A stretch of 64,000 nucleotides of DNA from Streptomyces ortus. Lineage in GTDB: Bacteria; Actinomycetota; Actinomycetes; Streptomycetales; Streptomycetaceae. Numbering within the stretch: the first letter of the stretch is position 1; every line of letters starts with the position of its first letter. A program made the position numbers and the translations under genes. Positions 36,429 to 44,570 of the stretch are shown in pieces. Below the pieces are notes generated by a model. It was not told where the DNA came from. It saw nothing but the letters and a program-made list of their open reading frames with translations, and did not search any database. The stretch lies in the NCBI RefSeq assembly GCF_026341275.1, contig NZ_JAIFZO010000002.1:2457264-2521263 (forward strand), given 5' to 3'.

Positions 36429-36860
36429 ATGCCCGGAAACGCAACCGGCACCGGCATCGAGACCGAACCCTGGGAGTACTCCGTCTCGATCCCCAACGAC
36501 CCCCGCGGCGTCACCATCTGCCGCCGCACCCTCCGCCTCATCCTCACCATGCACGGGTTGATCCGCCTCGTGGATGTCGCCGAACTCCTCGCGGCCGAAC
36601 TGGTCGCCAACGCCGTGCTTCATACGAAGGGGCCCGCCACCCTCCGGGTCTGCTGGTCTGTCGGGGTCCTGCGGATCGGCGCGTGGGACACGGACCCGGA
36701 ACCGCCCGAGCCTCCCGGAGAGTTGACGGCACTCACGGACGCCGAGGGCGGCCGAGGCCTCGCCCTGGTCCACGCCTGCTCCGACGCCTGGGGCTGGCAC
36801 CCCCTGTTCAGGCACGGCAACCACGGCAAGTACGTGTGGTGTGACCTGGCCGCCGTGTAG
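36429..36860 (+). CDS. HATPase_c anti-sigma-factor-like ATP-binding protein
   Basis: A 143-residue GHKL ATPase domain. The N-box is LLAAELVANAVLHTKGPATLRVCWS near residue 58; the G1-box region is GAWDTDPEPPEPP and the G2 part GGRGLALVHACSDAWG. RsbW-like proteins of this size are common beside XRE-DUF5753/DUF397 pairs in Streptomyces. It is divergent from the XRE gene and 33 bp before an Rpn-like gene. Confidence 0.85.
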   Translation: MPGNATGTGIETEPWEYSVSIPNDPRGVTICRRTLRLILTMHGLIRLVDVAELLAAELVANAVLHTKGPATLRVCWSVGVLRIGAWDTDPEPPEPPGELTALTDAEGGRGLALVHACSDAWGWHPLFRHGNHGKYVWCDLAAV

Positions 36861-36893
36861 CTCGTTGATCAAGTCGGAAAGAAAGGAGAGCCC

Positions 36894-37793
36894 ATGGTCG
36901 GCTCGTCACACGAGGCCATGCACCGGATCTTCCAGAAGGATCCCGCGCTGCTGACCCGTGCCTTGCAGAGCGTCTTACGCATCCCCTTCCCCGAGCCGCG
37001 CGAGTTCGCCGCGATGAACGTGGACCTCACGGAGATCGAACCGATCGAGCGACGCGTTGACACGCTGCTGCGAGCGGAGACCGACGACGGGGCCTACCTC
37101 CTGGTCGTCGAGTCCCAGGGAAAACCGGACGAGAGGAAACGCGGCAGCTGGCCGTACTACCTCAGTTATCTGTACGAGAAGTACCGCTGTGAACCGGTGC
37201 TCATCGTGACCACGCAGAGCAGCGCCACCGCTCGCTGGGCGTCGCAGCCGATTCATCTTGGCGTGCGGGGGTGCCCTTCACTGACGGTACGTCCGTTCGT
37301 CCTGGGGCCGGACAACGTGCCGGTGATCGCGGACGAACGAGAGGCCGCCCAGGACGTACCTCTTGCGGTGCTGTCGGCGATGACACATGGCAAGGGCCCG
37401 CAGACCGCGCCCATACTGGAGTCCCTGGCAGCCGCCCTGCGGACCATCGACCCGGACAGTGCCGCGGTCTTCGTGCAGTTCGTCGACTCATGCCTGGCAG
37501 ACCCCCGGGCACAGCAGATGTGGAGGGACCTGATGACGGCGATCCAGTACTTCTGGCGGCACCCGCTTGCCGAGCAGGTGCGTGAGGAAGGCCGCGAAGA
37601 GGGGCGGGAGGAGGGGCGGGCTCTGGAGCGGGCCGAGAGCGTTCTTCGGACTCTTCAGTGGCGTGGCATCGACGTGCCCGACCTCGTGCGTAAGCGCGTG
37701 CTCGCCTCCACCGACATGGACGAACTCGGTTGCTGGCTCGACCGTTCCTACCGGGTCGCCGATGCCGGGGAGTTGTTCGTCGAGGGCGCCTGA
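36894..37793 (+). CDS. Rpn-like PD-(D/E)XK nuclease/transposase family protein with TTA codon
   Basis: A 299-residue protein resembling the Rpn recombination-promoting nuclease and YhgA-like transposase families. The PD-(D/E)XK core appears as RRVDTLLRAETDDGAYLLVVESQGKPD (Asp, then ESQxK) near residues 48-74. The C-terminus carries the repeated EEGREEGREEGR helix typical of this family. Codon 28 (36975-36977) is TTA, so full translation needs bldA tRNA. AAGGAGAGCCC precedes ATG 36894. Mobile or horizontally acquired character is likely. Confidence 0.75.
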   Translation: MVGSSHEAMHRIFQKDPALLTRALQSVLRIPFPEPREFAAMNVDLTEIEPIERRVDTLLRAETDDGAYLLVVESQGKPDERKRGSWPYYLSYLYEKYRCEPVLIVTTQSSATARWASQPIHLGVRGCPSLTVRPFVLGPDNVPVIADEREAAQDVPLAVLSAMTHGKGPQTAPILESLAAALRTIDPDSAAVFVQFVDSCLADPRAQQMWRDLMTAIQYFWRHPLAEQVREEGREEGREEGRALERAESVLRTLQWRGIDVPDLVRKRVLASTDMDELGCWLDRSYRVADAGELFVEGA

Positions 37794-37809
37794 GCCCGGT
37801 ACGGGCGGG

Positions 37810-39348
37810 TTACGCCTTGCCCGCCCTCCACCGCTGTACCGACACGCCCGTGTCCGGGGACAGGTCCAGGCTGTTGTCGCCCGACGGGGTCAGGGCGTGG
37901 TCCGGGGCTATGGCCGGGCTGATGGCGCCTGTCTTCGTGACCGCGAAGCGCAGGTTCGGGCCGTTGTGGCCGTCCAGTGAGGCGCATTCCCAGATGCCGA
38001 CCCCGTCGTCCGTCGCGCCCCGGCTGTCCAGGCAGAAGTCGGGGTCCGCGTACGACCGCAGAGCGCCCTCGTCGGTGTCGACGCGCCAGCGCTGCGTGCG
38101 AGACGAGGAGCAGGGCGCCGTGATGACGTCCGTGCCCTTCTCCAGGTCGCCGTGCTCTATGTCCAGGCAGCGGCCCGAGGCGAGGTTCACCACCTGCGTG
38201 TAGCGGCCCCCGGGAGGGGAGGGAGGCGGCTGTGTGTAAGAGCGGGTGGGGCTCGGGGTCGGGGACTTCGTAGGGCCGGGGGTGCGCGTCGGCTTCGGGG
38301 GAGCCGGGGTGGACGGCGGCCGTTCCGCAGGGGCCGTCGCCGTCACCGTCACCGGCGGGCGGGCCGGAGTCGTCGTACCGGCCGCCCCCTGCGGTTGTGA
38401 GCCGCCCGAGGGGACGAGGAAGAGGAGCAGCGGGGCCAGCGCTCCCCCGAGCGCCGCCGAGGTGAGGACGAAGCGGCGGGAGGGTGGCCAGGTGCTCAAG
38501 GCCGTCCAGGGACCGGGCTCCGGTTGCTCGTGGGCGTGCGGCCCGGTTCCGAGGGTCGCCGCGTACGCCGTGCCGCCCCAGGGCAGCAGGCCCTCGGCCA
38601 GCGCCGTACGCGGGTCGTCCCGCAGGGCGGAGAGCACCTCGTACGCGGTCGCGCACACCCCGCACCCGGTCATGTGGGTCCGCAGATCCGTGCTGTACCG
38701 GGGGCTGTCGGGGTGTACCGACTCCTCGATCAGCCGGCGGAAGTCCTGGCAGCGCGGGTCCCCGGACGAGGCGAGGTGGGACTGCAGGAACGTCGCGCGC
38801 AGCGCCTGTAGCGAGGACTCCAGCCCGTACGCCACGTCCTGGCGCGTGAGCCCCAGCAGTTCCGCCGTCCGGTCCTCGGGCTCCCGCTCGACCAGCCCGT
38901 ACCAGATGAGGCCCTGGATGCGAGTGGGGAGCGAGTGGAACGCGTCCAGCATCGGCGGGGTCGGGCCGCCGGGGCCCGCCTCGTGCAGCCGCGCGAGCAG
39001 TCCGGGGTCGAGGCGGCGGGAGTGCTGGTCGGCGGCCCAGACGACGGCCAGCCGCCAGGCCAGCAGCAGGAGTTGGTGCCGCCACGGCCCGCGCGGGTCC
39101 GTGCCGCGCTCGGTCTCCCGCGCGGCGAGCGTGAACGCGTGGGCCGTCAGCTCCCGGGCCGCGTACTCGCCGGTCGTGCACAGGCGCGCGTACGCGAGCA
39201 CCGCGGGGCGGTGGCGGGCGCGCAGTTCCTCCAGCGCCGCGGCCCCGGCCGAGGCGTCGGCGCGCAGCAGTTCCGTGAGCCGTGCGTCGGACGCCCCCGT
39301 GTGCACGCCGCCACCGGGCCGATCGTCTTCATCCTCGCCCCGAGCCAT
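37810..39348 (-). CDS. Sigma factor-like / zinc anti-sigma / transmembrane / ricin-B lectin fusion
   Basis: A 512-residue single-pass membrane protein. Residues about 20-190 resemble ECF sigma regions 2 and 4 (RHRPAVLAYARLCTTGEYAARELTAHAF; SLPTRIQGLIWYGLVEREPEDRTAELLGLTRQDVAYGLE). At about 205-250 a zinc anti-sigma motif H-x3-C-x2-C appears (THMTGCGVCATAYEVL). One helix follows (FVLTSAALGGALAPLLLFLVP), then a Pro/Thr-rich linker and a C-terminal ricin-B fold (GRCLDIEHGDLEKGTDVITAPC; FCLDSRGATDDG). So a cytosolic sigma-like part is tethered to an outside carbohydrate sensor. ATG 39348 has GGGAGG 8 nt upstream. Confidence 0.85.
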   Translation of the reverse strand: MARGEDEDDRPGGGVHTGASDARLTELLRADASAGAAALEELRARHRPAVLAYARLCTTGEYAARELTAHAFTLAARETERGTDPRGPWRHQLLLLAWRLAVVWAADQHSRRLDPGLLARLHEAGPGGPTPPMLDAFHSLPTRIQGLIWYGLVEREPEDRTAELLGLTRQDVAYGLESSLQALRATFLQSHLASSGDPRCQDFRRLIEESVHPDSPRYSTDLRTHMTGCGVCATAYEVLSALRDDPRTALAEGLLPWGGTAYAATLGTGPHAHEQPEPGPWTALSTWPPSRRFVLTSAALGGALAPLLLFLVPSGGSQPQGAAGTTTPARPPVTVTATAPAERPPSTPAPPKPTRTPGPTKSPTPSPTRSYTQPPPSPPGGRYTQVVNLASGRCLDIEHGDLEKGTDVITAPCSSSRTQRWRVDTDEGALRSYADPDFCLDSRGATDDGVGIWECASLDGHNGPNLRFAVTKTGAISPAIAPDHALTPSGDNSLDLSPDTGVSVQRWRAGKA

Positions 39349-39537
39349 GCGTCTGCCTCCCTGCGCCCGCGCCGTCACTTCACTCGGCTGCTGACGTACC
39401 AGCCAGTTTGCCGGGTGACCATGGTGGGGGAAGGGGGCCGGACGGGAAAGGGGTTCCCGTAAGTAACTCGGGTGCGTCGAATGACGGATGGGACGGGACG
39501 CGAGGTGCGGGGGACGGGGAGCCGTCCACAGGTAGAA

Positions 39538-39578
39538 TGCGTGGGGCCGAGCCGGTTCGACCGGCTCGGCCCCACGCA
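39538..39578. terminator. Perfect 19-bp terminator after the sigma factor gene
   Basis: TGCGTGGGGCCGAGCCGGT at 39538-39556 pairs exactly with 39560-39578 across TCG. It lies 45 bp past the leftward sigma gene stop. Confidence 0.88.
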
Positions 39579-39623
39579 TGCACCCACGTGTTCACCCGCG
39601 CATGTCCTGCTGCGACGGAGGTG

Positions 39624-40523
39624 TCACTCCTCGACGGTCAGGCCCCTGCGCAGTCGCACCAGCGTCCGCGACAGCAGTCGCGACACGTGCATCTGCGAGA
39701 TGCCCAGTTCCTCGCCGATCTCCGACTGGGTCAGATTGGCGACGAAGCGCAGCGACAGGATCTGCCGGTCGCGCTGCGGAAGTTCGGCGATCAGCGGCTT
39801 CAGCGATTCCACGTACTCGATGCCTTCGAGCCCGTGGTCCTCGTAACCGATCCGGTCCGCCAGCGCGCCCTCGGAGTCGTCCTCCTCGGGCTGGGCGTCC
39901 AGTGAGCTGGCCGTGTAGGCGTTGGACGCCGCCATGCCCTCGACGACCTCGTCGTTCGACAGCCCCAGGCGCTCCGCCAGCTCTCCCACCGTCGGAGCGC
40001 GGTCCAGTTGCTGTGCGAGTTCGTCGCCGGCCTTCGCCAGGTCCAGGCGGAGTTCCTGAAGCCTTCGCGGTACGCGCACCGACCATGACGTGTCACGGAA
40101 GAAGCGCTTGATCTCGCCGACGATGGTTGGCATCGCGAAAGTGGGGAACTCGACGCCGCGGCTGAGTTCGAAGCGGTCGATCGCCTTGATCAGGCCGATC
40201 GTGCCGACCTGGATGATGTCTTCCATCGGCTCGCTGCGGGAGCGGAACCGGGAGGCGGCGAACTTCACCAGGGCGAGGTTCAGTTCGACCAGAGTGTTGC
40301 GGACGTACGAATACTCGGAGGTGCCTTCCTCCAGCGACTCAAGACGCCCGAAGAGAGTCTTGGAGAGCGCTCGCGCGTCGACCGGGCCCACCTCCGCGAA
40401 CGGGGGGATCTCGGGAAGCCCGGCCAGGCCGGCGTTCTCGTCGGCGGACTCTTCTTCCAGTTCGTCCAGAGGGCGTGTCGACGTCGCCCTCTGGGCATGC
40501 GATGCGTCGAGCCGGGGTGACAT
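39624..40523 (-). CDS. SigB/SigF/SigG-subfamily RNA polymerase sigma factor
   Basis: A 299-residue sigma-70 with region 2 (NTLVELNLALVKFAASRFRSRSEPMEDIIQVGTIGLIKAIDRFELSRGVEFPTFAMPTIVGEIKRFFRD), region 3 (DELAQQLDRAPTVGELAERLGLS) and region 4 (LPQRDRQILSLRFVANLTQSEIGEELGISQMHVSRLLSRTL). It belongs to the stress/sporulation group held by RsbW-type anti-sigma factors. A STAS protein and a HATPase lie divergently beyond it, forming a partner-switching locus. ATG 40523 has GGAGG 5 nt upstream; ATG 40535 and 40547 are weaker. Confidence 0.93.
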   Translation of the reverse strand: MSPRLDASHAQRATSTRPLDELEEESADENAGLAGLPEIPPFAEVGPVDARALSKTLFGRLESLEEGTSEYSYVRNTLVELNLALVKFAASRFRSRSEPMEDIIQVGTIGLIKAIDRFELSRGVEFPTFAMPTIVGEIKRFFRDTSWSVRVPRRLQELRLDLAKAGDELAQQLDRAPTVGELAERLGLSNDEVVEGMAASNAYTASSLDAQPEEDDSEGALADRIGYEDHGLEGIEYVESLKPLIAELPQRDRQILSLRFVANLTQSEIGEELGISQMHVSRLLSRTLVRLRRGLTVEE

Positions 40524-40774
40524 GCTGTCCTCCATCGTTCTCGGCATATGGCTGCCGATGCCGATACGTGCACTGCGGTGTGCGGCGCCTCCAAAGCCGG
40601 CCGTGTCGAAAACTGTCTCTACTAGCCCTACCCGCTTTCGTGACCCACTCGCAAGTGAGTTTTGCGGTGAAATGTCCGATTCTTGGCGGTTGTTCGGGTG
40701 TCAGAGTGTGCAGGGAAGGCGTAGGGTTCGAGTGCGTCAACGAACAACCACATCGGTCGGAAGAGAGAGACGGC

Positions 40775-41248
40775 ATGGACCGCGGGACGGTCGGCAGCGC
40801 ACAGTCGGGCCGGCTTCTGGTCGAGGTGCGAGAAGAGGGCACTAGTGCCGTCGTCACCCCGGCGGGTGAGCTGGATCACCATACGGCGGATCTTCTGCGC
40901 GAACCGGTCGAGGACTGCCTCGACCGCGGGTTCGTGCGTCTCGTCGTGGACTGTTCACGGTTGGAGTTCTGCGACTCCACCGGACTGAACGTCCTGCTCG
41001 GGGCTCGGCTGCGCGCCGAGGCCGCCGGGGGCGGGGTCCACCTGGCGGGAATGCTGCCGGTGGTGGCCCGGGTCTTCGAGATCACCGGGGCGGAGGCCGT
41101 CTTCACCGTGCACGACACGCTGGAAGCGGCTCTGGACGACAAGGGCGGGGCGGGTGACTCCGCACAGGCGGACGGCTCGGCCGCGGCGGGCGATGCCGGA
41201 GCCGCAGGGTCCGGGGGCGACCGGCCCGCGGCTGATCGGGGTGACTAG
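40775..41248 (+). CDS. STAS-domain anti-sigma factor antagonist
   Basis: A 157-residue anti-anti-sigma protein. The STAS domain spans about 15-115: ELDHHTADLLREPVEDCLDRGFVRLVVDCSRLEFCDSTGLNVLLGARLRAEAAGG, with the phosphorylatable Ser in CDSTGLN. The last 40 residues are Ala/Gly/Asp-rich and disordered. It would release the divergent sigma factor by binding the anti-sigma kinase, most likely that at 41598. Confidence 0.9.
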   Translation: MDRGTVGSAQSGRLLVEVREEGTSAVVTPAGELDHHTADLLREPVEDCLDRGFVRLVVDCSRLEFCDSTGLNVLLGARLRAEAAGGGVHLAGMLPVVARVFEITGAEAVFTVHDTLEAALDDKGGAGDSAQADGSAAAGDAGAAGSGGDRPAADRGD

Positions 41249-41454
41249 GCGCCGGGGTGCCGTCCTGCGGCCGCATCGGGCCCGGGACGCCTTCGACGTG
41301 ATCAACGCGATAGCGGAGTCTCGTCATCCGTTCCGAACATGTGGTGTTCCCGCGGTTCGGTCGGGCAGGAGACATCCTGGATATGTCAGCGGATCGAACG
41401 GCAAGCGCGCGGCAGTCCCGGACCACTCCCGGAACCCGAGGGTCCTGTGCTTTC

Positions 41455-41535
41455 CAGGTACGCGGGCGCGCAGGTGTGTAGGTATGCAGGTACGCGGGTG
41501 CGCCGTGTGCCAGGCACGCAGGTACGCCGTGTGTG
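41455..41535. repeat. Degenerate CAGGTACGC repeats
   Basis: Between the STAS and HATPase genes, CAGGTACGCGGG occurs twice and CAGGTACGCCG once, mixed with variants such as CAGGCACG and TAGGTATG. The 349-bp gap (41249-41597) otherwise shows no gene and should hold the HATPase promoter. Confidence 0.6.
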
Positions 41536-41597
41536 CGGAATGTGCTGAGAACTGAGTCTTGAATCGTGAACTGGTGAATCGGTGAGGTGAAGCGCTG

Positions 41598-42101
41598 ATG
41601 AGCACCACCCGGCCTTACTCGCCGGGCGACCGCGGCCCTGAATCGGGCGACGGCGGCGCTTCCGGGGCGTCCCCGGGCGGTACGCCCTCCGGGCGTCATG
41701 CCCGCCGGCTGAACTTCGACGGCGAGAGCGGCGTCGTCCCGCTCGCCCGCGACTTCGCCCGGCAGTCGCTGTACGAGTGGGGGTGGCTGCCCGCGGCCAC
41801 CGCCGATCGGCGGGCCGCCGCGGAGGACGTGCTGCTGGTCGTCTCCGAACTGGTCACCAACGCCTGTCTGCATGCGGAGGGTCCGGACGAGCTCTGGATC
41901 TCCTGCGAGAACAAGGTGCTGCGGATCGAGGTGTCCGACCGTGGGGCCGGTCAGCCCGCGCCGCGTACTCCGCACCGGGCCGGGCGGCCCGGCGGGCACG
42001 GGATGTTCATCGTGCAGCGGCTGTGTCTGGACTGGGGTGTGATCCGGGCGGAGGGGGCCGCGGGGAAGACGGTGTGGGCGGAATTGGGTGCCCCCGCGTA
42101 G
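41598..42101 (+). CDS. RsbW-like anti-sigma factor (HATPase_c)
   Basis: A 167-residue GHKL ATPase. The N-terminal 35 residues are Gly/Ser/Pro-rich; the N-box VVSELVTNACLHAEGPDELWISCENKVLRIEVSDRG lies at about 78-112 and the G2 part GRPGGHGMFIVQRLCLDWG near 135. It probably acts as the kinase/anti-sigma of the adjacent STAS and sigma proteins. Confidence 0.88.
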   Translation: MSTTRPYSPGDRGPESGDGGASGASPGGTPSGRHARRLNFDGESGVVPLARDFARQSLYEWGWLPAATADRRAAAEDVLLVVSELVTNACLHAEGPDELWISCENKVLRIEVSDRGAGQPAPRTPHRAGRPGGHGMFIVQRLCLDWGVIRAEGAAGKTVWAELGAPA

Positions 42102-42148
42102 CGCTCCGCTGTGGTTTGGCGTTGCCCTGTGGGGGGCGGTTTCTTGGT

Positions 42149-42480
42149 GCGGGTCCGCCAGGGCCGGGGTGCGCAGTTCCCCGCGCCCCTAAAAGACTGC
42201 GCCGTTCCCCGCGCCCCTGAAGGCAGAAGGCTGCGCCGTTCCCCGCGCCCCTGAGGGCGAAAGACTGCGTCGTTCCCCGCGCCCTGAAGGTAGAAGGCTG
42301 CGCTGTTCCCCGCGCCCCTGAGGGTGAAAGACTGCGCTGTTCCCCGCGCTCCTGAGGGCACAAGACTGCGCCGTTCCCCGCGCCCCCAGGGGGCTGGTTG
42401 CGCCGTTGTTCGCGGTTCTGGGGGGCTGGCTGTGTAGGGCCGGGCGGCCCTGGCATCCAGGGGCGCGGGGAACTGCGCGT
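42149..42480. repeat. Tandem array of GCGCAGTTCCCCGCGCCCCT repeats
   Basis: Seven good and one degenerate direct units at a period of about 35 bp, spacers alternating between AAAGACT and AGAAGGCT types, then an inverted unit at 42459-42478. The left end (42149-42190) is repeated with one mismatch at 47194-47235, on the other side of the surface-protein operon. Confidence 0.92.
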
Positions 42481-42536
42481 CCAGCCGTAGCGGACCGTCA
42501 GATCTTCACGCGGCTCACCCTCGCTCCCTGAAGCGC

Positions 42537-42690
42537 CCCCCGAGGCGCCCCCGGAAGCGGCCCCGGGAGAAGTCCCCCGGGAGGCGACCCCCGGGCCTCG
42601 CGACCCCCGGGCGGCGCGACCCCCGGGGAGACGCCCCCGGGGAGACGCCCCCGGGGAGACGCCCCCGGGTAGGGAGGGCCCCCTCCCTCG
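42537..42690. repeat. Tandem CCCCCGGGGAGAC array
   Basis: Degenerate units rich in CCCGGG; the last three are exact copies of a 14-bp unit GCCCCCGGGGAGAC (about 42630-42675). Each unit holds a short palindrome. The stretch lies in a 770-bp gap (42102-42871) without genes before the surface operon. Confidence 0.85.
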
Positions 42691-42871
42691 CCCCGTCGCT
42701 CACTTCGTGCGCATTGGATCCTCACGGATCCAGTGCGCATTTTGTCTTCCCTCGGCGAGGGGCCGGGCGTACCTTGACGGCCGATCTGATGTTCCGTCAG
42801 GAACTGTTCCAGGAAGTGTCAGGAACCGTGTCAGGAATGGCTTCAGGAACGCCTTCGGGAATGAGGGGACC

Positions 42872-43576
42872 GTGTCATACCGGACGTACCAGAAACGAAC
42901 CGCAGCGCTCGCGTCCGCCGCGGCCCTGGCCGGCTCGGCGGTGCTGATGGCCGCCCCCGCAGCCCGGGCCGACGTCGTGGACGTCAACTACCAGTGCAAA
43001 ACCCCCATCGGGGACAAGTCGGCCGTCTCGCCCATCGACATCAAAAGCGTCAAGAGCGGCAGCGGCTACCGGCTCACGATGACCTTCGAGAAGGGCGTCT
43101 CGTCCAGCCCCGTCGAACTGGGCAAGGGCGCCATGAACCCGAGCGCGGTCATCAAACTCGGCGGCGCCGACAGCGGCACCGTGGCGGTCAAGGGACCGCC
43201 GAACCCGGCCGCGATCCCCGCCAACACCCCCATCAAGATCACCGACCTGACCGGCACGTACACCCCGAAGGGCAGCGGCAAGGTCACCTTCACCGCGGGT
43301 GTGCTGACCATCAAGGCCCTCGGTACGACGACCACGTGCACCCCCGGCAACAATCCGAAGCCCTCGCTGACCGTGACCGTCGCGGCGGCGGCCGGCTCCA
43401 CGGGCACCTCCGGTGCCACCGGTTCCTCGCAGGACACCCCGGCGGGCGGTGAGGAACTGCCGCAGACAGGCCCCGAGGACTCCGCGATCGCCCTCGGCAC
43501 CCTCGGCGGCACCGTCCTGCTGGCGGGCGCGGCCGGCGTGCTGTGGCTGACCCGGCGCCACCAGGCCCGCGGCTGA
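42872..43576 (+). CDS. Sortase-anchored (LPQTG) secreted protein, first gene of surface operon
   Basis: A 234-residue precursor. A signal peptide (ALASAAALAGSAVLMAAPAARA) ends near residue 34. The mature domain opens YQCKTPIGDKSAVSPIDIK and contains LGGADSGTVAVKGPPNPAAIP, ITDLTGTYTPKGSGKVTFTAGVLTIKALGTTTTCTP. The C-terminus is a sorting signal: LPQTG, a hydrophobic helix and a basic tail (TRRHQARG). It shares its domain with the second half of the fourth operon gene. GTG 42872 follows GAGGGG closely. No function known. Confidence 0.85.
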   Translation: MSYRTYQKRTAALASAAALAGSAVLMAAPAARADVVDVNYQCKTPIGDKSAVSPIDIKSVKSGSGYRLTMTFEKGVSSSPVELGKGAMNPSAVIKLGGADSGTVAVKGPPNPAAIPANTPIKITDLTGTYTPKGSGKVTFTAGVLTIKALGTTTTCTPGNNPKPSLTVTVAAAAGSTGTSGATGSSQDTPAGGEELPQTGPEDSAIALGTLGGTVLLAGAAGVLWLTRRHQARG

Positions 43577-43613
43577 ACCGCCCCGCACCAGCCCTTCTGC
43601 TCCGGAGCCGCCG

Positions 43614-44570
43614 ATGCCGTTCGCCGTCCGTGCCCTGTGCCTCGCCTCCGTGACCGTGCTCGGCGTCGCCCCGGTCTCCGTGGCCGACGACTGGTCCGTC
43701 GTGCCCTCGGCGGGCGGCGGGATCCAGGACGGCCGGCCGTACTTCTACGCCGAGGGCGCGCCCGGCACGGTCCTCCAGGACACCGTGTCGGTGCGCAACC
43801 CCGGCGGAAAGCCGCTGACGGTACGGCTCCGGGGCGCCGACGCCGACAACGGCGCCGACGGAACGCCCTCCGTACGGGCGCGGGCGAAGGACACCGGAGC
43901 CTGGATCACCTTCGCCGAGCGGACGGTACGGATCCCCGCGCGCACCCGTGCCGACGTGCCCTTCACCGTGAGCGTCCCCGCGGACACCACCCCCGGCGAC
44001 CACCCCGGCGCGATCCTCGCGAGCGCCCGGGGGCGGACCGCGGCCGTACGCATCCAGCTGCGCGTCGGCGGGCCGGCCCTCCGCGCGCTCACGGTCGAAC
44101 ACGTGCGGATCCACGACGACCGGATCTCCTACGAACTGGTCAACCGCGGCACCACCGTGCTGACCCCGAAGCTCGCCGTACGCGCCGAGGGGCTGTTCGG
44201 CGAGGTGCTCGACCGGGCCCCGCGCACCCTGCCCGTCGAACTGCTCCCCGGCCGCCGCGTCCGGCTCGACGAACCCTGGCCCGACCCGCCCCCGCTCGAC
44301 GGCGTCGACGTCGAGCTGACGGTCACGGCGGAGGGCGGGGCCCGCGCCGAGGCCGCCGCGGAAGCGTGGTTCGTACCGAAGGCGGCGGTGGTGACGGGCG
44401 CGCTCGCCGGGCTCGCGGTGTGCGCGGGCGGCGCCCTGTGGTGCGTACAGCGTGTGCGGCGCGCACGACGTGTACGGGGTGTACGGCTTCGGGGGCGGCC
44501 GGGGCCGGGGCCGGTGGAGGACCCCCGACAGCCGCGTACGAAAGTCGAGTCGACGGGAGCGGTGATGTGA
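43614..44570 (+). CDS. Secreted DUF916/WxL-interacting-domain-like membrane protein
   Basis: A 318-residue protein. Signal peptide (LCLASVTVLGVAPVSVA), extracellular beta-rich region to about 230 with segments VLQDTVSVRNPGGKPLTVRLRGADA and VPFTVSVPADTTPGDHPGAILASARG, reminiscent of the DUF916/WxL-binding proteins of Gram-positive surface complexes, then a C-terminal helix (VVTGALAGLAVCAGGALWCVQ) and a basic Arg-rich cytosolic tail. Second gene, 37 bp after the LPQTG gene; its stop overlaps the next start. Confidence 0.78.
   Translation: MPFAVRALCLASVTVLGVAPVSVADDWSVVPSAGGGIQDGRPYFYAEGAPGTVLQDTVSVRNPGGKPLTVRLRGADADNGADGTPSVRARAKDTGAWITFAERTVRIPARTRADVPFTVSVPADTTPGDHPGAILASARGRTAAVRIQLRVGGPALRALTVEHVRIHDDRISYELVNRGTTVLTPKLAVRAEGLFGEVLDRAPRTLPVELLPGRRVRLDEPWPDPPPLDGVDVELTVTAEGGARAEAAAEAWFVPKAAVVTGALAGLAVCAGGALWCVQRVRRARRVRGVRLRGRPGPGPVEDPRQPRTKVESTGAVM

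Noticed and set aside
42168..42400. CRISPR-like look of the tandem array (20-bp repeats, 15-bp spacers)
   Set aside because: Spacers are only about 15 bp and resemble each other, and no cas genes are near; it is a dispersed repeat array.
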